This document shows positions 23,694 through 32,477 of a stretch of DNA of 64,000 nucleotides, in pieces. Under the pieces are notes generated by a model. The model saw only the letters and a program-made list of their open reading frames with translations, ran no database searches and was not told the DNA's origin. The translations under genes and the position numbers were made by a program. Within the stretch, counting starts at the first letter, position 1; the number at the start of each line of letters is the position of its first letter. This DNA is from Salaquimonas sp041736675 (lineage in GTDB: Bacteria; Pseudomonadota; Alphaproteobacteria; Rhizobiales; Rhizobiaceae). The stretch is taken from positions 1 through 64,000 of the forward strand of contig JBGSTD010000016.1 of the NCBI GenBank assembly GCA_041736675.1. Direction: 5' to 3'.

Positions 23694-25355
23694 TCAGGCG
23701 ATTTTCAGTTCTCGGTCAGATTTTGACATCCTCCGGAACTCCTGAATATATCCCATTGTTTTTGTTGCATTTTGCGGCTTTCCAAAAAGATAGCCCTGGC
23801 CCGCATGGCAGCCAAAATGCTTCAGGCTTTCCGCTTGGAAAACTTCTTCAATCCCTTCTGCAACAACGGTCAGGTTCAACCCCGCGCACATTTCGAGGAT
23901 CGCCCGCACAATATGTTCAGCTGGCTTGTCTTCGCCAATTGCCATAATGAAGGCGCGGTCAATTTTCACCTTGTCAAGTTTCAGTTCACGAAGGCGTCCC
24001 AGACTGGACTGTCCGGTGCCAAAATCATCCATCGAAATTCTGACTCCGGCATCATGCAGTTCCTCGATAATCTGCGCTGCAGTTTCAGGGTCCGACATCA
24101 TCGCGGTCTCGGTCACTTCAATTTCGAGACGATTGGCCGGAAGCCCTGCTCGGCGGATCGTTTCAAGAATGGCTTCAGCTGTTGTGGGATCAACCAATTG
24201 GGTGCTTGAAAGATTGAAGGACAAGAACAGGTCGTCAGGCCAATCTGCTGCAGTCCTGGCGGCCTGCATCAACAATACCTCGGTCAACGGAGCAATAATG
24301 CCACGTTCTTCTGCTAGCGGAATAAATTTGGCAGGCGACACAAAACCGAGTTCCGGATCAATCCACCGGGCGAGAGCCTCAAAACCAAGCAGGCTGCCAT
24401 CCTGCAACGAAATGATCGGCTGGTAGTGAGGGGCAATCACATTGTCAGCAATCGCCCTGCGAAGGGCCTGCTCAAGTATCGCATTTTCACGCACGGTCTT
24501 TTCCACCTCTGAGGAATAGATCGTGAAACGTCCGCGCCCCTTCTGTTTGGAATGATATAGTGCCGTTTCGATTGATGCGGTTATCTTGTCGATTGTCTCT
24601 CCGCCATCTGGATAGATCGCAAAACCGAAGGAGCCTGACAATCTTACTGAAGAGCCATCAATGTCAAAAGGTGCAAGCAGCACATCCTGCAGCAGTTTTC
24701 CTGCCTTGATCACCTTTTCAGGGGTCGATGCATTAGGCAGAATAAAGGAAAACTCATCTCCATCATGCCGGAACACAAAACCGGCATCTTCAATCGCAGC
24801 GCGCAAACGCATCGAGCATTGCTTGATCAGATGGTCCCCTCCTGAAAATCCGAAAAGGTCATTGATCGGCTTCATGCCGTCCAGGTTGACAATGCCAACC
24901 GCAAATCCGGTTTCAAAGCCCTCAGGCACACCATGATATTTTGCGGCAATCGTCTTGAATTTTTCCTGAAAACGCTGCTTGTTGCCGAGTCCGGTCGATT
25001 TATCAGTGTAAGACAATGTCCCGTTATTAAGCTGTTCTGGCCCATCGACAGCATGCGCGATCGGGCGTTCATCATTTGAAACTGCGGCAACAGGATTATT
25101 TTCAGCCTGTGTTGAGGTTGAATTCCACTCATCCTTCTTATTGCCCAGCAGAACCAGACTTATAGCAGCGCCAAAAACCAGCACACCCATCATTGGCTTC
25201 AGGAATGGAATACCCACAAGGTTTTCACCAAGAAGAATGACCAATCCGGCCAGAGCCAGGATCAGGACTGTAATCAACGACACGTATCTTGAACGATCCT
25301 GTTTCAAATTGGAAAAACTGGAAAAAATTTCGCTAATTACTGACTTGGAAGGCAT
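23694..25355 (-). CDS. GGDEF/EAL cyclic-di-GMP protein with two membrane helices
   Basis: A 553-residue signalling protein. Two helices (about residues 28-50 and 52-72) anchor it. The GGDEF domain (about 115-280) has the signature changed to DGDEF and no RxxD inhibitory site at the expected position. The EAL domain (about 290-545) keeps FEALARW, the Asn and Glu metal ligands, DDFGTGQSSL, the KID lysine, EGIEE and QGYLFGKP, so phosphodiesterase activity is likely; cyclase activity is uncertain and the GGDEF may only bind GTP. I start at 25355 because of the GGAG five bases before the ATG; an in-frame ATG at 25397 lacks one. Confidence 0.88.
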   Translation of the reverse strand: MPSKSVISEIFSSFSNLKQDRSRYVSLITVLILALAGLVILLGENLVGIPFLKPMMGVLVFGAAISLVLLGNKKDEWNSTSTQAENNPVAAVSNDERPIAHAVDGPEQLNNGTLSYTDKSTGLGNKQRFQEKFKTIAAKYHGVPEGFETGFAVGIVNLDGMKPINDLFGFSGGDHLIKQCSMRLRAAIEDAGFVFRHDGDEFSFILPNASTPEKVIKAGKLLQDVLLAPFDIDGSSVRLSGSFGFAIYPDGGETIDKITASIETALYHSKQKGRGRFTIYSSEVEKTVRENAILEQALRRAIADNVIAPHYQPIISLQDGSLLGFEALARWIDPELGFVSPAKFIPLAEERGIIAPLTEVLLMQAARTAADWPDDLFLSFNLSSTQLVDPTTAEAILETIRRAGLPANRLEIEVTETAMMSDPETAAQIIEELHDAGVRISMDDFGTGQSSLGRLRELKLDKVKIDRAFIMAIGEDKPAEHIVRAILEMCAGLNLTVVAEGIEEVFQAESLKHFGCHAGQGYLFGKPQNATKTMGYIQEFRRMSKSDRELKIA

Positions 25356-25502
25356 CGAAACTCCGGAAATTTTCTGGACTGTGATTTCCGAAACCATACC
25401 AAGAAAAGTAAACAGGGCGGTTTCCTGTCTGATTTAAAACGAAAATCCTGACTGATTTCGCTTTCTTTTGATCCTCATGGTTAACAATGTACTACCGGGG
25501 TA

Positions 25503-26318
25503 CTACCGGGCATCCTCTTCAGGGATATCTTCATCTTGCACAGGCTTCTTGCCCTTGAAATTTCGTGCAAAAAGATAAAGTTCTACCGAGCCATCGCGTG
25601 ATGCAGGCGGTTTGACGTGAAAAATTTCCTGAAAGTTGTGCTTCAGCTTGTTCAAAAGTTCGCCCTCTGTCCCACCCTGGAAAGTTTTGCACAAAAAGTG
25701 CCCGCCTGGCTTCAGCACTTTCAAGGCAAAATCCAGCGCAACTTCAACCAGGTGCATTGTCCTCAAATGGTCGGTCCGTCTGTGACCCGTTGTCGGCGCT
25801 GCCATATCGGATAACACAACATCTGGAAGGTGACCGCCCAGCGCCTCCATCAGGGCATCTGGAGCGTCGTCATCCAGAAAGTCCTTCATTAATATGGTGG
25901 CACCCGGCACCTCCATCATTTGAAGATAGTCTATTCCAACTACTGTAATTTCTTCAGGCGTCGAACCGGTACGTTCGACACAAACCTGTGTCCAGCCACC
26001 AGGCGCTGCGCCAAGATCAATAACCCTGCGGCCTTTCTTCAGGAAGTGGTACCGGTCGTCCATTTCCTTTATTTTATAGGCTGCACGTGAGGCATAGCCC
26101 TCGGCCTTGGCCTGTTTTACATATGGATCGTTCAACTGCCGATGGAGCCATAATATGGACGAGAGCTTACGTCCGCGCGCCGTCTTGACCTTTGTATGCA
26201 TCATTCGATTGGCAGAACCCGACTGCCCGCCGAGCTTCGATCCGGTTGTCTTGCCACCGGACTTGGCACTTCCTGCCTTGCCGCCTTTGCCGCCCACAGG
26301 GCCTTTCTTTTGGCTCAT
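25503..26318 (-). CDS. rlmE: 23S rRNA 2'-O-ribose methyltransferase RlmE (FtsJ)
   Basis: The 271-residue enzyme methylates U2552 of 23S rRNA in the large subunit. After a glycine/lysine/serine-rich N-terminal extension of about 40 residues comes the RrmJ fold: SAM-binding VIDLGAAPGGWTQ (about residue 100), the catalytic aspartate in VVLSDMAAPTTGH (about 167) and the KTFQGG lysine (about 214). A strong AAGGAGG precedes the ATG. The start overlaps the stop of the Ppx/GppA gene by 4 bases (ATGA), a pairing common in Rhizobiales. Confidence 0.93.
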   Translation of the reverse strand: MSQKKGPVGGKGGKAGSAKSGGKTTGSKLGGQSGSANRMMHTKVKTARGRKLSSILWLHRQLNDPYVKQAKAEGYASRAAYKIKEMDDRYHFLKKGRRVIDLGAAPGGWTQVCVERTGSTPEEITVVGIDYLQMMEVPGATILMKDFLDDDAPDALMEALGGHLPDVVLSDMAAPTTGHRRTDHLRTMHLVEVALDFALKVLKPGGHFLCKTFQGGTEGELLNKLKHNFQEIFHVKPPASRDGSVELYLFARNFKGKKPVQDEDIPEEDAR

Positions 26319-28117
26319 TGCGAACCTCCTTCGTCAGCATCAGGTGTAGTCGCCTGTCTCGATGGCTTATCGCGCTCATTGCCCGAACTGTTATTACCCG
26401 AATTGTTGTTTCGTTGCCCGGGTTGACGCGGATTATTGAATTTGCGCCATTGATTTTGGCGTGGCTGCATCCAGGCGCTGTCATGTTCCATCATCTGGGT
26501 CAGGATACCTTCCCGCAATCCGCGGTCTGCAACACGCAAACGTTCACTTGGCCAGGTTAACCGGATGGCTTCCAGAATGGCGCATCCTGCCATGACCAGA
26601 TCCGCCCGCTCAGTTCCGATACACGGACTGCTGGATCTCTGCCGGTAATCCATCGCCAGAAGATCCTGGATAACCTTGTCAATTTCACCCGAGCTGAGCC
26701 ACAAACCATCAACGAGTCGGCGTTCATATTTGGGCAGCCCCAAATGAATTCCTGCCAGCGTGGTTACTGTACCGGATGTGCCAAGCAGATGTACCCTGCC
26801 GTTTTTCCAAACACGCGCGAGTTGATCCCGTCCTTCAAACACATTGAGAAAATCGCGCACCTCATCAATCATCGCCTGAAAGATTTCGCGATTAACGGTT
26901 GTTCCGCCATGACGCTCGGCAAGGGTAACAACCCCCACCGGCATCGAAGTCCAAGACACAATCTGATCAACAATCCGCTTTTTCCGTCCCTGACGATTGA
27001 CCAGTATCAACTCCGAGGAACCACCGCCAATATCAAACAGGACTGCAGCATCAGCCTTATTGTCCATCAGCGCGCCACACCCCTCGGCTGCCAGATAAGC
27101 TTCTGTCTGCTGGTCAACAATCTCCAGATCCATCCCCGTTTCGCTTTTCACACGCTCCAGAAAATCCGCACCGTTAACTGCTCTTCGGCAGGCTTCAGTG
27201 GCAATCAGCCTATGACGCCGGATGTTGTGGCCCATCAATTTTTCCGCGCAAATCTTCAGCGCCTCGATTGCGCGGTCCATCGCAGCTTCAGACAATCTGC
27301 CGCTGGTGGCCAATCCCTCGCCAAGCCGCACGATACGCGAAAATCCGTCAATCACCCTGAACCGTCCGCGTTCCTGCGGAACAGCAACGAGAAGGCGGCA
27401 ATTATTGGTGCCAAGATCAAGAGCGGCATAAAGCCCGGGATTGGATACCTTGGCGTTCTTTTGGTCTGTTCTAGCCTGATCCAGTCTTGAGATGGGAACC
27501 TTCTGCCTCAATGTAGCCGAAACTCTGACCTCTTCCAATGCCGCGGGAGAATAGGCGACGTCAGGCGCAGGAGTGACTGGGCTTCGCAGATTGCGCATCA
27601 GCCCGCGCGGATCAATTCCCTTTTTCTTGCCCCTGCCCCTTTTGCGGCGGCGTGGCTTCGCGCGTGCACTCGCCTCAGCACCGGTTTCTTGTGATTGCAC
27701 TTCGAGTGATGGAGTATCTGGTCGTGCAACCAGCGGACTGTCAGCGCGCAAAGCAGCGTTCCTGAAATTGCCTCGGGCGATATCAGACTGCTTCTCCGGC
27801 TTTTCTTCAACCGGAACTCCATGGGCAACTGGGGCAGCGCGGGTTAATGCGCCGGACGAACCGCCATTCTTGCCACCGCGAATTGCGCCATGGCCCGATT
27901 TTTGATCCCTTGCATTACCATACCGGCGTTTGTCGCCAGGCTTGGGCATGACAGGATCACCTTGCGCCGCATATGAAGTGGCTGCCGGAACACTGTCTTC
28001 CAAAGGACCAATTTGTTGAAAAGTTGAAGCATTGCCGCTGCCCTGTTCCTGCTTTTCACTTTTATGACGGTTGCGCCTTTTCCCATTTTGCCTTCTCAGG
28101 CCGGGAAACTTGCTCAA
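26315..28117 (-). CDS. Ppx/GppA family exopolyphosphatase/pppGpp phosphatase
   Basis: A 600-residue protein. Residues 1-220 are a low-complexity, basic extension with blocks of KRR, RRRKRGRGKKK and glycine. The actin-like Ppx/GppA domain starts near residue 228 (YAALDLGTNNCRLLVA) and includes FDIGGGSSELI (about 361), GTSGTVTTLAG and the RADLVMAGCAILEA helix. It ends in an arginine/asparagine-rich tail. Catalytic residues for phosphate-chain or pppGpp hydrolysis look intact. The start is TTG at 28117 with AAGG 7 bases upstream. It is translationally coupled to rlmE. The long basic N-terminus suggests RNA or polyphosphate binding. Confidence 0.88.
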   Translation of the reverse strand: MSKFPGLRRQNGKRRNRHKSEKQEQGSGNASTFQQIGPLEDSVPAATSYAAQGDPVMPKPGDKRRYGNARDQKSGHGAIRGGKNGGSSGALTRAAPVAHGVPVEEKPEKQSDIARGNFRNAALRADSPLVARPDTPSLEVQSQETGAEASARAKPRRRKRGRGKKKGIDPRGLMRNLRSPVTPAPDVAYSPAALEEVRVSATLRQKVPISRLDQARTDQKNAKVSNPGLYAALDLGTNNCRLLVAVPQERGRFRVIDGFSRIVRLGEGLATSGRLSEAAMDRAIEALKICAEKLMGHNIRRHRLIATEACRRAVNGADFLERVKSETGMDLEIVDQQTEAYLAAEGCGALMDNKADAAVLFDIGGGSSELILVNRQGRKKRIVDQIVSWTSMPVGVVTLAERHGGTTVNREIFQAMIDEVRDFLNVFEGRDQLARVWKNGRVHLLGTSGTVTTLAGIHLGLPKYERRLVDGLWLSSGEIDKVIQDLLAMDYRQRSSSPCIGTERADLVMAGCAILEAIRLTWPSERLRVADRGLREGILTQMMEHDSAWMQPRQNQWRKFNNPRQPGQRNNNSGNNSSGNERDKPSRQATTPDADEGGSQ

Positions 28118-28536
28118 TCTTACACCTTTTTCCTGACTTCATTCTGTCAGGTATTATGTTCAATGTTGGGATAAGGCTATCACCAGTTTGATGCTTCGCA
28201 AAGTCAATTTCCCAAAAAAGTCAAAAAGTTTCATACCGCGCGCTGCAGCAAGCTTTCATCACGCGAATTGTCGTATCATTCCGAACAACACACAGCGTGC
28301 GGTTAACAGGCCCCGAAACGATTTGACTTTTATTTCGCGTTTGCCGCTCTCAATAGGCCATCATGCCTGACAAAGAACTTTTTGAAATCACTATTGCAAA
28401 ATGCGTCTGCGAACCGTATAGCAAGCGCGCTTCCTATAACAGGTCACATCATGATCTTGTTATTGATTGCCCCGAACAAACCGGCCAGAATGCCATCCAG
28501 GTTAACGGGACACCCAAAGGTCGCAAATGCTATTCT
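28118..28536. other. 419-bp intergenic region before tRNA-Gln
   Basis: I see no supported gene. A 62-codon plus-strand frame runs into the tRNA and is discounted. The region must contain the promoters for the leftward Ppx gene and the rightward tRNA, but I could not place either with confidence. Confidence 0.4.
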
Positions 28537-28610
28537 TGGGGAATAGTTTAACGGTAGAACGACGGACTCTGACTCCGTTAGTCATGGTTCGAATCCATGT
28601 TCCCCAGCCA
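28537..28610 (+). tRNA. tRNA-Gln (anticodon CTG)
   Basis: A complete cloverleaf: acceptor TGGGGAA (28537-28543) pairs with TTCCCCA (28600-28606), followed by discriminator G and encoded CCA (28608-28610). The D-loop has AGTTTAACGGTAGAAC, the anticodon arm ACGGA-CTCTGAC-TCCGT gives anticodon CTG, and the T arm has CATGG-TTCGAAT-CCATG. It reads CAG codons. Confidence 0.97.
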
Positions 28611-28645
28611 GGCAGTTTATTGAAACCCCTGGCAATTTATTGAAA
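28611..28645. repeat. Two near-identical 15-mers directly after tRNA-Gln
   Basis: GGCAGTTTATTGAAA (28611-28625) and GGCAATTTATTGAAA (28631-28645) differ at one base and are spaced 20 bp apart, starting at the base after the tRNA CCA. A small CCAGG/CCTGG hairpin also forms here. It could be part of 3' processing or a remnant of an integration site; no integrase is nearby. Confidence 0.45.
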
Positions 28646-28660
28646 TCATTGTATTTTCTT

Positions 28661-28689
28661 GACAGAACAACCCGGCATCTTTGACCGGG
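28661..28689 (-). terminator. Putative terminator of the small exported-protein pair
   Basis: On the minus strand CCCGG/CCGGG (28685-28689 with 28671-28675) with a 9-base loop is followed by TTGTTCTGTC, 52 bases after the stop of the upstream gene. Short stem, moderate support. Confidence 0.45.
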
Positions 28690-28740
28690 AAGTGTAAATT
28701 AACAACACAAAAGTCGGCACGCACCCGGTTCAGGCATCTA

Positions 28741-29211
28741 TCAGCTGCAAATTTCCTGCTTTGCAAATTCGTCGACTGAAAGATTCCATAGCCTGTCTGA
28801 GAAAGTCCCACCCAAACTGTCTGTCCATTTCCCGTCCTTGCGAACAACGATTTTGTCGCGGCCCGAAGTACACGTTATCAAATAGCTGGGATTTCCGGCA
28901 ATCGCCCCGTTATCGCGGATAGACTTTACCTGGTTTGAGGCACTGCCGGAAACCGCTGCAGATTGGGTGGAGGTTGTCGCAGCGACCGAAGCTGGCTGTT
29001 CCGGGGAACCGGCGGCAGGTGCATTTGAAATTGCATTGCTCCAGCTTTCGCTCCGCGCCTGTTTACGTTGCCCCTCTTCGACCCTGCGCGCGCGGTCAAA
29101 ATCCTCAAGAACTTTCGTGTATTTTCTGATTTCACCACTTAAATCCAACGCAAGTGACGATTGGGTCGCAGCGAGAAAAAAAACTGTGCTCCAAAAAGCA
29201 GCCTTTCTCAT
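28741..29211 (-). CDS. Exported protein of unknown function
   Basis: A 156-residue protein with an N-terminal signal peptide (MRKAAFWSTVFFLAATQSS, cleavage likely near residue 21). A helical stretch with RRVEEGQRKQ follows, then a Ser/Ala-rich linker (about 60-95), and a small C-terminal domain with two cysteines (TCTSGRDK and the final CS). The C-terminal part resembles repeat domains seen in rhizobial exported proteins, but I have no family name. The start overlaps the stop of the upstream lipoprotein gene as ATGA, so the two are co-translated and probably work together in the periplasm. Confidence 0.65.
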   Translation of the reverse strand: MRKAAFWSTVFFLAATQSSLALDLSGEIRKYTKVLEDFDRARRVEEGQRKQARSESWSNAISNAPAAGSPEQPASVAATTSTQSAAVSGSASNQVKSIRDNGAIAGNPSYLITCTSGRDKIVVRKDGKWTDSLGGTFSDRLWNLSVDEFAKQEICS

Positions 29212-30266
29212 TTGTATTTCTTCCTAACGATTTTCCAGGCATCCTTGCCATTGATCTCAAGGTCGTAAACTTTACCTTCCGCGTCATCCAGATTTGTAAT
29301 CGTCCGCCTGTTTCCATCCGATGCCGCCATGATTAGGGGGATCGAGATTATCTCGCTGGCTTTGAATTTGTATCCGTTTGCAGCATTTAGGACAAAGGGC
29401 TTGCCATCAACCGGCCATTCTTTGCCAGCCACCATGATAGAAAAACAGCTTTCTTTTATTTCATTGTTATTTGTGTGAATGCTATGACGCCATGTCGTAT
29501 TGGCACAGGCTTTGTATTTTCCGGTTATGTCCAGTTTGAATTTGAGAATGTCCCTGGCAAAAGCGCCAGATGGATCAAGCTCAATTTCAACATCAACATG
29601 AATATAGGAAACCTGAACCGAATATCGTTCATTGGTCAAAATACCCATCAGACCATTCTGGTTTTCAAATGTCTTGGATCCCGGTGCCACTCCCCTGACG
29701 TGGGTTTTTACGACAAAACTGTCAGTATATATTTGGTTGGAAAAATTATCAGAACCTTTTTCCGGCTTGTTGCGCACCATGGCTGTTGCTGAGGCAACTT
29801 TAACTTTACCTTGTTCTGGCGAGAGAGTCCCACTTTTTGAATTGCCGGCAGTCGAGATGGTTTCCGCTGGTTTTTTTCCATTTCGGTACAAGCGGGCGGA
29901 CGCAGAAAATGGGGCGCCGGCTTTTGACCAACTGACGTTGATCACGTCCCTGCCGGACATATGGGTTACTACCGTGCCGCCATCAATACAGTTTCCACTG
30001 TCAATACGTTCTATAAATGTTACCTCGTTCATGGTTCGAGAAGTCTGTTCCAAATGACCTTCACAACCAAGGCTCGGATAACTTACCTTCGGTAGTTTGC
30101 CTTCATTCAATACCATGGGAAATGATTTGCCATCAGACTGCACAAAGTCACCTTTGTACGGCGCACCCAAGGCAACAGTCTTGTAGTCAGAAGAAGAGGG
30201 ATTGCTTGCCGACTGACAACCAGCAACTCCAACAGCAGTGGCACCGGCCAACAACAGCCTTGACAT
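29208..30266 (-). CDS. Putative lipoprotein of unknown function
   Basis: From the ATG at 30266 the 352-residue product starts with a lipoprotein signal peptide ending in VAGC (cysteine at residue 15), then a serine-rich linker. That is why I prefer it over the longer frame starting at 30383, whose first 39 residues would bury the signal. The mature part is beta-rich without known motifs; it contains two cysteine-bearing segments (SLGCEGH, SGNCIDGG) that could form disulfides. The short exported gene overlaps its stop by 4 bases. Function is unknown. Confidence 0.6.
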   Translation of the reverse strand: MSRLLLAGATAVGVAGCQSASNPSSSDYKTVALGAPYKGDFVQSDGKSFPMVLNEGKLPKVSYPSLGCEGHLEQTSRTMNEVTFIERIDSGNCIDGGTVVTHMSGRDVINVSWSKAGAPFSASARLYRNGKKPAETISTAGNSKSGTLSPEQGKVKVASATAMVRNKPEKGSDNFSNQIYTDSFVVKTHVRGVAPGSKTFENQNGLMGILTNERYSVQVSYIHVDVEIELDPSGAFARDILKFKLDITGKYKACANTTWRHSIHTNNNEIKESCFSIMVAGKEWPVDGKPFVLNAANGYKFKASEIISIPLIMAASDGNRRTITNLDDAEGKVYDLEINGKDAWKIVRKKYK

Positions 30267-30687
30267 CAATTGGCGGGCACCACCAAAGTCAAGAAAGAAG
30301 GAATTCGGGATAAGCTTGTCATGAACAACATGCCAACACGCATGGTTCATTAGGCGGCTTTTGTTGGTCAATGGAAATAACATGAAAAGTCTTCATAAAT
30401 ATTATCGAAATTCTGGCGGGTAATTCGCGGCTCTCCAAGGAAACGAGACCTATGGAGCGCCTTGGAAAAAATGAATTTTATGCGAATAATGATCTTTTCA
30501 AATTACTTGCACGACCATTGGCAATGTTCAAATAGATTTCAGACACTATTGAAAATTGATCAGTTTTCCACAGATTTTAGATTTCTTTTGAACATTGAGT
30601 TCATTGCAAATGCCAGTTTTGAGCAACAGCAAAGGGATGGAAATTCCCACTGCGCGTCTCTTTGGTACCAGGCAGTTTCAAATCAGT
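30267..30687. other. 421-bp AT-rich intergenic region
   Basis: It separates the putative lipoprotein gene from the end of the aldehyde dehydrogenase gene, both on the minus strand. I see no gene, RNA or clear hairpin in it. It must hold the lipoprotein promoter. Confidence 0.4.
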
Positions 30688-32130
30688 TTATTTGAGCTTG
30701 ATGGCGATGTTCTTGGTCTGAACATAGTTCATCAATGCCTCACGGCCTTTTTCGCGGCCATAGCCTGATTTTCCAACGCCGCCGAAAGGCGTTTCAACAC
30801 CGCCTGCATACCATTCATTGACAAAGACCTGTCCTGCCCTGATTTTGGTTGCCGCCTTTGTTGCCCGGTCGAGATTGCGGGTGAAAACCCCTCCGACAAG
30901 GCCATATTCAGTGTTGTTGGCTATTGCAATCGCCTCCTCGTCGCTGGAAAATTTCAGGATGGACAACACAGGTCCGAATACTTCCTCGTTGGCTATCGTC
31001 ATTTCGCTTGTCACGCCGGTCAGGACGGTCGGCTCCATGAAGGCTCCCGGAATATTGAGCTTGCGCCCGCCGGCAGCGACAAGCGCGCCTTGAGCCTCAG
31101 CCTCTGCAACCATTTTCACTGCACGGTCCCGCTGCCCTTCGCTGACCATTGCCCCCATGTTCGGGCCGAACTCACCAAGTTCAATCCCCGGGCTGACCTG
31201 CAAACTTTTGGCAATACCGACAGCCCTCTCGACGAGTTCATCATGACGGCTTTCGTGAACAATGACGCGGCTCATCGCGGAGCAAACCTGGCCGGCATTG
31301 AAGAATATTCCCCAACGCACATCATTCTCGAACGCATCAAGATCGGCATCGTCGTGAACGATTGCGGCAGATTTTCCACCAAGTTCAAGAATGCAGGGAA
31401 CCACATTTCTTGCTGCGGCTGTGGCAATTGCGATGCCCGTGCCCACTGATCCGGTAAACACAATCTGTTTGACATCGCAGTGCGAGGACAGTGCGGCCCC
31501 TGCTTCCTGCCCGTATCCACAAACAATATTGACCGCGCCCTCAGGCAGGCCGACCGCTTCAGCCGCAAGGGCAAACCATGAATTGGTCAACGGGGTGAGT
31601 TCAGGGGTTTTAATGACACAGGCATTGCCGGTCGCCAGCGCGGCTGAAAGCGAGCGTGCCGTCATTTCGAGCGGATAGTTCCAGGGAATGATATGCGCGG
31701 TGACCCCAAACGGCTCATAGACCGTAAAATCAAAGTAAGATGCACCCAACGGAATCGAGCGGCCTTCGACAGTTTCGGCCTGATTGCCGTAATATTCAAA
31801 GTAACGCGCTGCACCTTCCACCTCGATCCGGCTTTCCCAAAGCGGTTTGCCCTGCTCAAGCGTCAAAACCCGTGAAATCTCTTCAATGTGCTCAAGCAGG
31901 AACCTGCCCATTGCCTGAACCATCCTTCCCCGAAGGACAGGTCGCAACCCAGAGAGGACGCCGCTTTGGTGCATTCGTTTGGCGGCTTGCACTGCAAGAT
32001 CAACATCTCCCGCATCTGCAACAGCATGCTCAGCAAGCAGCTCACTCGTGCCTGGATTATACACCGCCAAACGCCCGCCACTGCCGTCAACCCATTTTTC
32101 TTCGATGTAATTCTGCCAATAGGTTTTCAA
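30688..32130 (-). CDS. NAD(P)-dependent aldehyde dehydrogenase
   Basis: A 480-residue ALDH superfamily enzyme oxidising an aldehyde to an acid. Visible features are the oxyanion asparagine in IIPWNYPL (about residue 153), FTGSVGTG (about 229), the general-base glutamate in LELGGKSA (about 251) and the nucleophile cysteine in NAGQVCSAMSR (about 285). It groups by eye with betaine-/aminoaldehyde-type ALDHs, but the substrate is not decided. I choose a TTG start at 32130 because of AAAGGA six bases upstream; a GTG at 32175 would add 15 residues without a good site. Confidence 0.88.
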   Translation of the reverse strand: MKTYWQNYIEEKWVDGSGGRLAVYNPGTSELLAEHAVADAGDVDLAVQAAKRMHQSGVLSGLRPVLRGRMVQAMGRFLLEHIEEISRVLTLEQGKPLWESRIEVEGAARYFEYYGNQAETVEGRSIPLGASYFDFTVYEPFGVTAHIIPWNYPLEMTARSLSAALATGNACVIKTPELTPLTNSWFALAAEAVGLPEGAVNIVCGYGQEAGAALSSHCDVKQIVFTGSVGTGIAIATAAARNVVPCILELGGKSAAIVHDDADLDAFENDVRWGIFFNAGQVCSAMSRVIVHESRHDELVERAVGIAKSLQVSPGIELGEFGPNMGAMVSEGQRDRAVKMVAEAEAQGALVAAGGRKLNIPGAFMEPTVLTGVTSEMTIANEEVFGPVLSILKFSSDEEAIAIANNTEYGLVGGVFTRNLDRATKAATKIRAGQVFVNEWYAGGVETPFGGVGKSGYGREKGREALMNYVQTKNIAIKLK

Positions 32131-32477
32131 ATCAGTATCCTTTGCAAAGGGCCGCAGCAAAAAATTGCCTTTCACAATTCATAACCAATGGCAGAAAAGT
32201 GCGATACTTCAAGGGACGACAGGAAACAGCGCATATTCGCTTTTTTGCAGCACAACAAAAAATCAACAAACTCCAGGTGTTGCATTTTTTGCAACGCTCC
32301 ATGGATTTTTTAGCAGCATACAGATGCACGAATATCGCTTAGAAAGAACCCGGCGTGAGGCACAGCGACTATTTAGAACCATGTCCTCCCAGGCATCTAT
32401 GATAAGTGCTTGTGTCTCACGTCACCAATCCTGCGCAAAGCATCAGGGTTATGCTGTAAATCGAAACAACCCGAATA
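32131..32477. other. Intergenic region between ALDH and PfkB kinase genes
   Basis: About 350 bp, AT-rich upstream of the ALDH. No gene or obvious operator could be supported; it should contain the ALDH promoter. Confidence 0.35.

Noticed and set aside
25490..25510. Direct repeat TACTACCGGG at the end of rlmE
   Set aside because: Only two copies of 10 bases, partly within the stop region; too short to support a functional element.
28363..28551. 62-codon plus-strand frame before tRNA-Gln
   Set aside because: Its end runs into the tRNA gene and there is no ribosome-binding site; coincidence is more likely.
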